Shown here: in pieces, positions 61,371 through 64,000 of the stretch | Position numbering within the stretch: the first letter of the stretch is position 1 | Layout: the number at the start of each line of letters is the position of its first letter | Assembly (NCBI GenBank): GCA_009193035.1 | Contig: SWDT01000006.1 | Location: 124,001 to 188,000 of the forward strand | Source: Halicephalobus mephisto | Taxonomy: Eukaryota; Nematoda; Chromadorea; Rhabditida; Panagrolaimidae | Direction of reading: 5' to 3' | Length of the DNA: 64,000 nt | Made by a program: the position numbers and the translations under genes | Notes under the pieces: generated by a model | Database searches by the model: none | What the model was told of the DNA's origin: nothing | What the model saw: the letters and a program-made list of their open reading frames with translations, nothing else

Positions 61371-64000
61371 CTGAAAAGCAATTCATATATGATTCAAATC
61401 CAAAACTTCACGCAATATTAAGTCTATTCAAAAAATTATAATCCTACGGTGGAAAAAGTAACAATGAGATAAAACGACTGTCATATATTTGCCAAAAACA
61501 CCCTAGTGCGAGCTGTCAGAGATACGGACAGAATTTATAGACTATCAATTAAGTTTTTGATGGGGCACAAGACATCGGAGAAGATAAAGTATCTAGAAGA
61601 TAATTGAGAATGGAACGGCGCGTTAATTCGATTCTACGGCAATCTGAGAAGTAAAGAAAATCAAAGTGACAGATTCAATACAAATCGATATATCGGATAA
61701 AGCTATAAATCCAGTTTGGACTTTGCAAAGTTGGCATACCAAAAGTCAAAATGATTAATCAGCTGTCATGGAACGACATTAATCCATCATTGTCATTAAC
61801 AACAGGAGAAATAACTAAAAATTAAAATCTCGGAAATTATGAAATCAGCTGACAATTGTGAAAATTCCAAAATTAGCCAATCGGAATCGATATAAAAGAG
61901 AAATACAGGTAAATTAGGTTTCGTTGAATTTCACGCTTCAAAAAATAAAAATAACAAATTTAAACAAAAATGAATCATAACTCAACGGGAATGCCAGATA
62001 TTCTCAAATTTTGTGGTTGTTTATGCCACGGATAATTTGCGCTTCTGGCGACAGCTGACCCGAAACAAAAGACATTTCATAAATGCAAAAACCGAGTTAC
62101 TTAAAATTTTAAATTTTTTATCTTACGAACCGTGACTAAACGAATTAGTAAATTAACAAAAATCAAAAATTTTCTTAATTTTTTAAAAAAGAACGGCAAT
62201 CAGTAAAAAACACGATTTTGCAAAAAACGAACACCCAAAGTTGCAACGTGTTGATCGATTATGGGTTCGTCGATATAAACGAGTTTAAAAAGACCGATTT
62301 AAGCAGGAACAATTCAAGTCGGAAAATCTCGAAAAGGAACGTCTGCGAAACGAAATCATTAATCGAACCTTGGGTCTTGCCACGATTTCGACAATTCACG
62401 TCTGTTTTGAACAAGTTCATTTTCCAACTTGAAAAAATTCAAGAACTTGACGTACTAGGGAAAAAGTAATTTGTCATTGTCCGATAAGAAAAATGAAGAA
62501 TCTGTTCACTTGGAAACTTGGACCTCCAAAAAACTTCAAAAGTCTAGAATTAGAAACAGTCGTAAATTACGGATTGGGAATTTCTGAATTTTCCGGTTTC
62601 TCAGCTTCCAAAGACCGAAATCGACAAAAGAGCATCGGATCAAGGTCACTTGACCGTTCATTTGCATTTCTGGTTGAAAAAACGGACCTTTTAAAACCAA
62701 ACAAGTGCTCAAATTTGAATTTTGGAGGAGTGGTCAAAAACTGTCAATCAAAACCCTGACCATGGAAAATAAAATTAATTTGGCAAGTTTCTGTTTGAAC
62801 AAGATAAAGCATTACTGATAATGGAGCGAAACTAATCAAGTCCCCAGTACACCCAAGAACCATTAATCCACCAGACAAAACTTATCTATTTCCTGATTTA
62901 TCATCGTTCTTTTCCCAAAAAATTTGAAAATTTAAAAACTATAAAAATCTAAAAACTATAAAATTTAAAAATTATAAAATTTAAAAGTTTAAAAATTTAA
63001 AAATTATAAAATTTGAAAATTTAAAAACTATAAAATTCAAAAATTATAAAATCTAAAAATCTAAAAATTTTTTTCCTAGACGATTAGTCTCACTAAAATA
63101 CAACAAAAAAAATCTCAAAGACATAAATTCCAGATGTGAGGCAATTTAACCTCGTCCTCGACTGAAACTCATAAAACTGGCAACAATGATAGGTTTAACG
63201 CAAACAAATCTTAAAATTCATCGATTATTTCGCAACAAAACACAAAAACGAGTTGACTTGCTCATTTTCGAAAGAACAAGGATAAAAAACAAAACGGATC
63301 CGATTTCGTAATTTCCCACACTTCAAAACTAATGTTGAATTTAATCAAACGAAAAAAACCGTCTCATCCGTAAAAAAGAAAAAACATTATTTGAACAAGC
63401 CCTACGAATTTAAAAAACTTAAATATTAACGAAAAAAATATTTTTTAAAAATAAAATTTACAAATTATAAAAATAACATTATTTTGTATAAAAATTGCAA
63501 CATAACAAAAAAGATTTTGAAGGATCTTTCCACCCTCGGACTTTTTTCTTTCTCAAAAGAGAACACGCAGCTGACTGCCGAAGGGGACTTTGCATGAGAC
63601 AAACGCGTGTTTTCGCACTTCACGAGTTCGTCTTTCCTCTCTTCTTCCGACGTGTGTCCTCCAGGGCTAGGACCGGAATGACTGACTCTACAAATATGGA
63701 AATCGAAAACCTGGCTAGTCTTCCTCAAATCAGAGCCATATAAACTCAAATTTGAGTATTTGCTCAGTTATTTCCAAACATCGCAGAAACGAAACCTCAG
63801 GGTGTGTAATTCAAGTCTTAGAGAATTTCGAAATATAAATTAGGTTTCAATTTCAAATTTTCGTTACTAAATCAAAAAAATGCTATATAACCTATATCAA
63901 AAATCTTCAAATTTCTAAATATTTAAATAAATTCAAAAATAATTTACCTCAAAACATGGTAGTTTCTTCCATCAACTTGAAAATTGAAATGTTTCTCTCC
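61371..64000. other. AT-rich terminal region without a supported gene
   Basis: Open frames at 62218-62469, 62493-62759 and around 63465-63749 (both strands) have no recognisable domain or splice structure. Contains the tandem AT repeat at 62926-63068. A GC-richer patch at 63530-63700 could belong to a promoter or first exon of a gene beyond the window. Confidence 0.35.
62926..63068. repeat. Short-period AT tandem repeat
   Basis: Imperfect 10-14-nt units of AAAAATTATAAAATTT type repeated about a dozen times. Confidence 0.75.

Overview
This is a eukaryotic window, most likely from a chromadorean nematode. The evidence is a cuticle collagen with the nematode N-terminal domain, a Y-box (CEY-type) protein, very short GT-AG introns (about 43-70 nt), three tandem near-copies of the SL1 spliced-leader sequence, and a tight head-to-tail gene trio whose downstream ATGs sit directly on splice acceptors, as expected for a trans-spliced operon. 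The species cannot be named from this window. All exon structures are read by eye from splice consensus and reading phase, without transcript data.

0-8.7 kb is gene-dense. It holds a possible 3' gene end (2-156), a CEY/Y-box protein (769-1638), a three-finger C2H2 protein (1903-3032) whose first intron carries the SL-like array, rab-10 (minus, 3328-3969), a WBP11 splicing-factor homologue (minus, 5386-6688), and S-adenosylmethionine decarboxylase (minus, 7236-8372) with a 15-codon upstream ORF in its leader. 8.7-14.2 kb is mostly non-coding and contains foldback (MITE-like) elements and one orphan coding-like exon.

14.2-22.5 kb carries genes for membrane and secreted proteins: a four-TM Cys-cluster protein, a phospholipase-B-like membrane protein that has lost its catalytic residues, a small one-TM protein, a sigma-class GST, a neuropeptide-type GPCR with a MITE in one intron, and a cuticle collagen.

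23.3-42.0 kb is a single large tensin gene, with a PTP-like domain, a C2 domain, a long disordered region, and SH2 and PTB domains at the C-terminus. The 14 exons join into one exact 2,751-codon frame. An internal start gives a shorter form with only the acidic region, SH2 and PTB, and extra first exons are possible. 42.0-53.1 kb is an 11-kb gene desert with foldback arrays, AT satellites and a CRE palindrome. It precedes an EGR/KLF-like three-finger transcription factor (53153-56023).

56.5-59.3 kb is the putative operon: a J-domain membrane protein, a short-chain dehydrogenase, and a small coiled-coil protein resembling dynactin p24. 59.5-61.4 kb on the minus strand encodes two or three unidentified membrane proteins. 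The last 2.6 kb shows no supportable gene.
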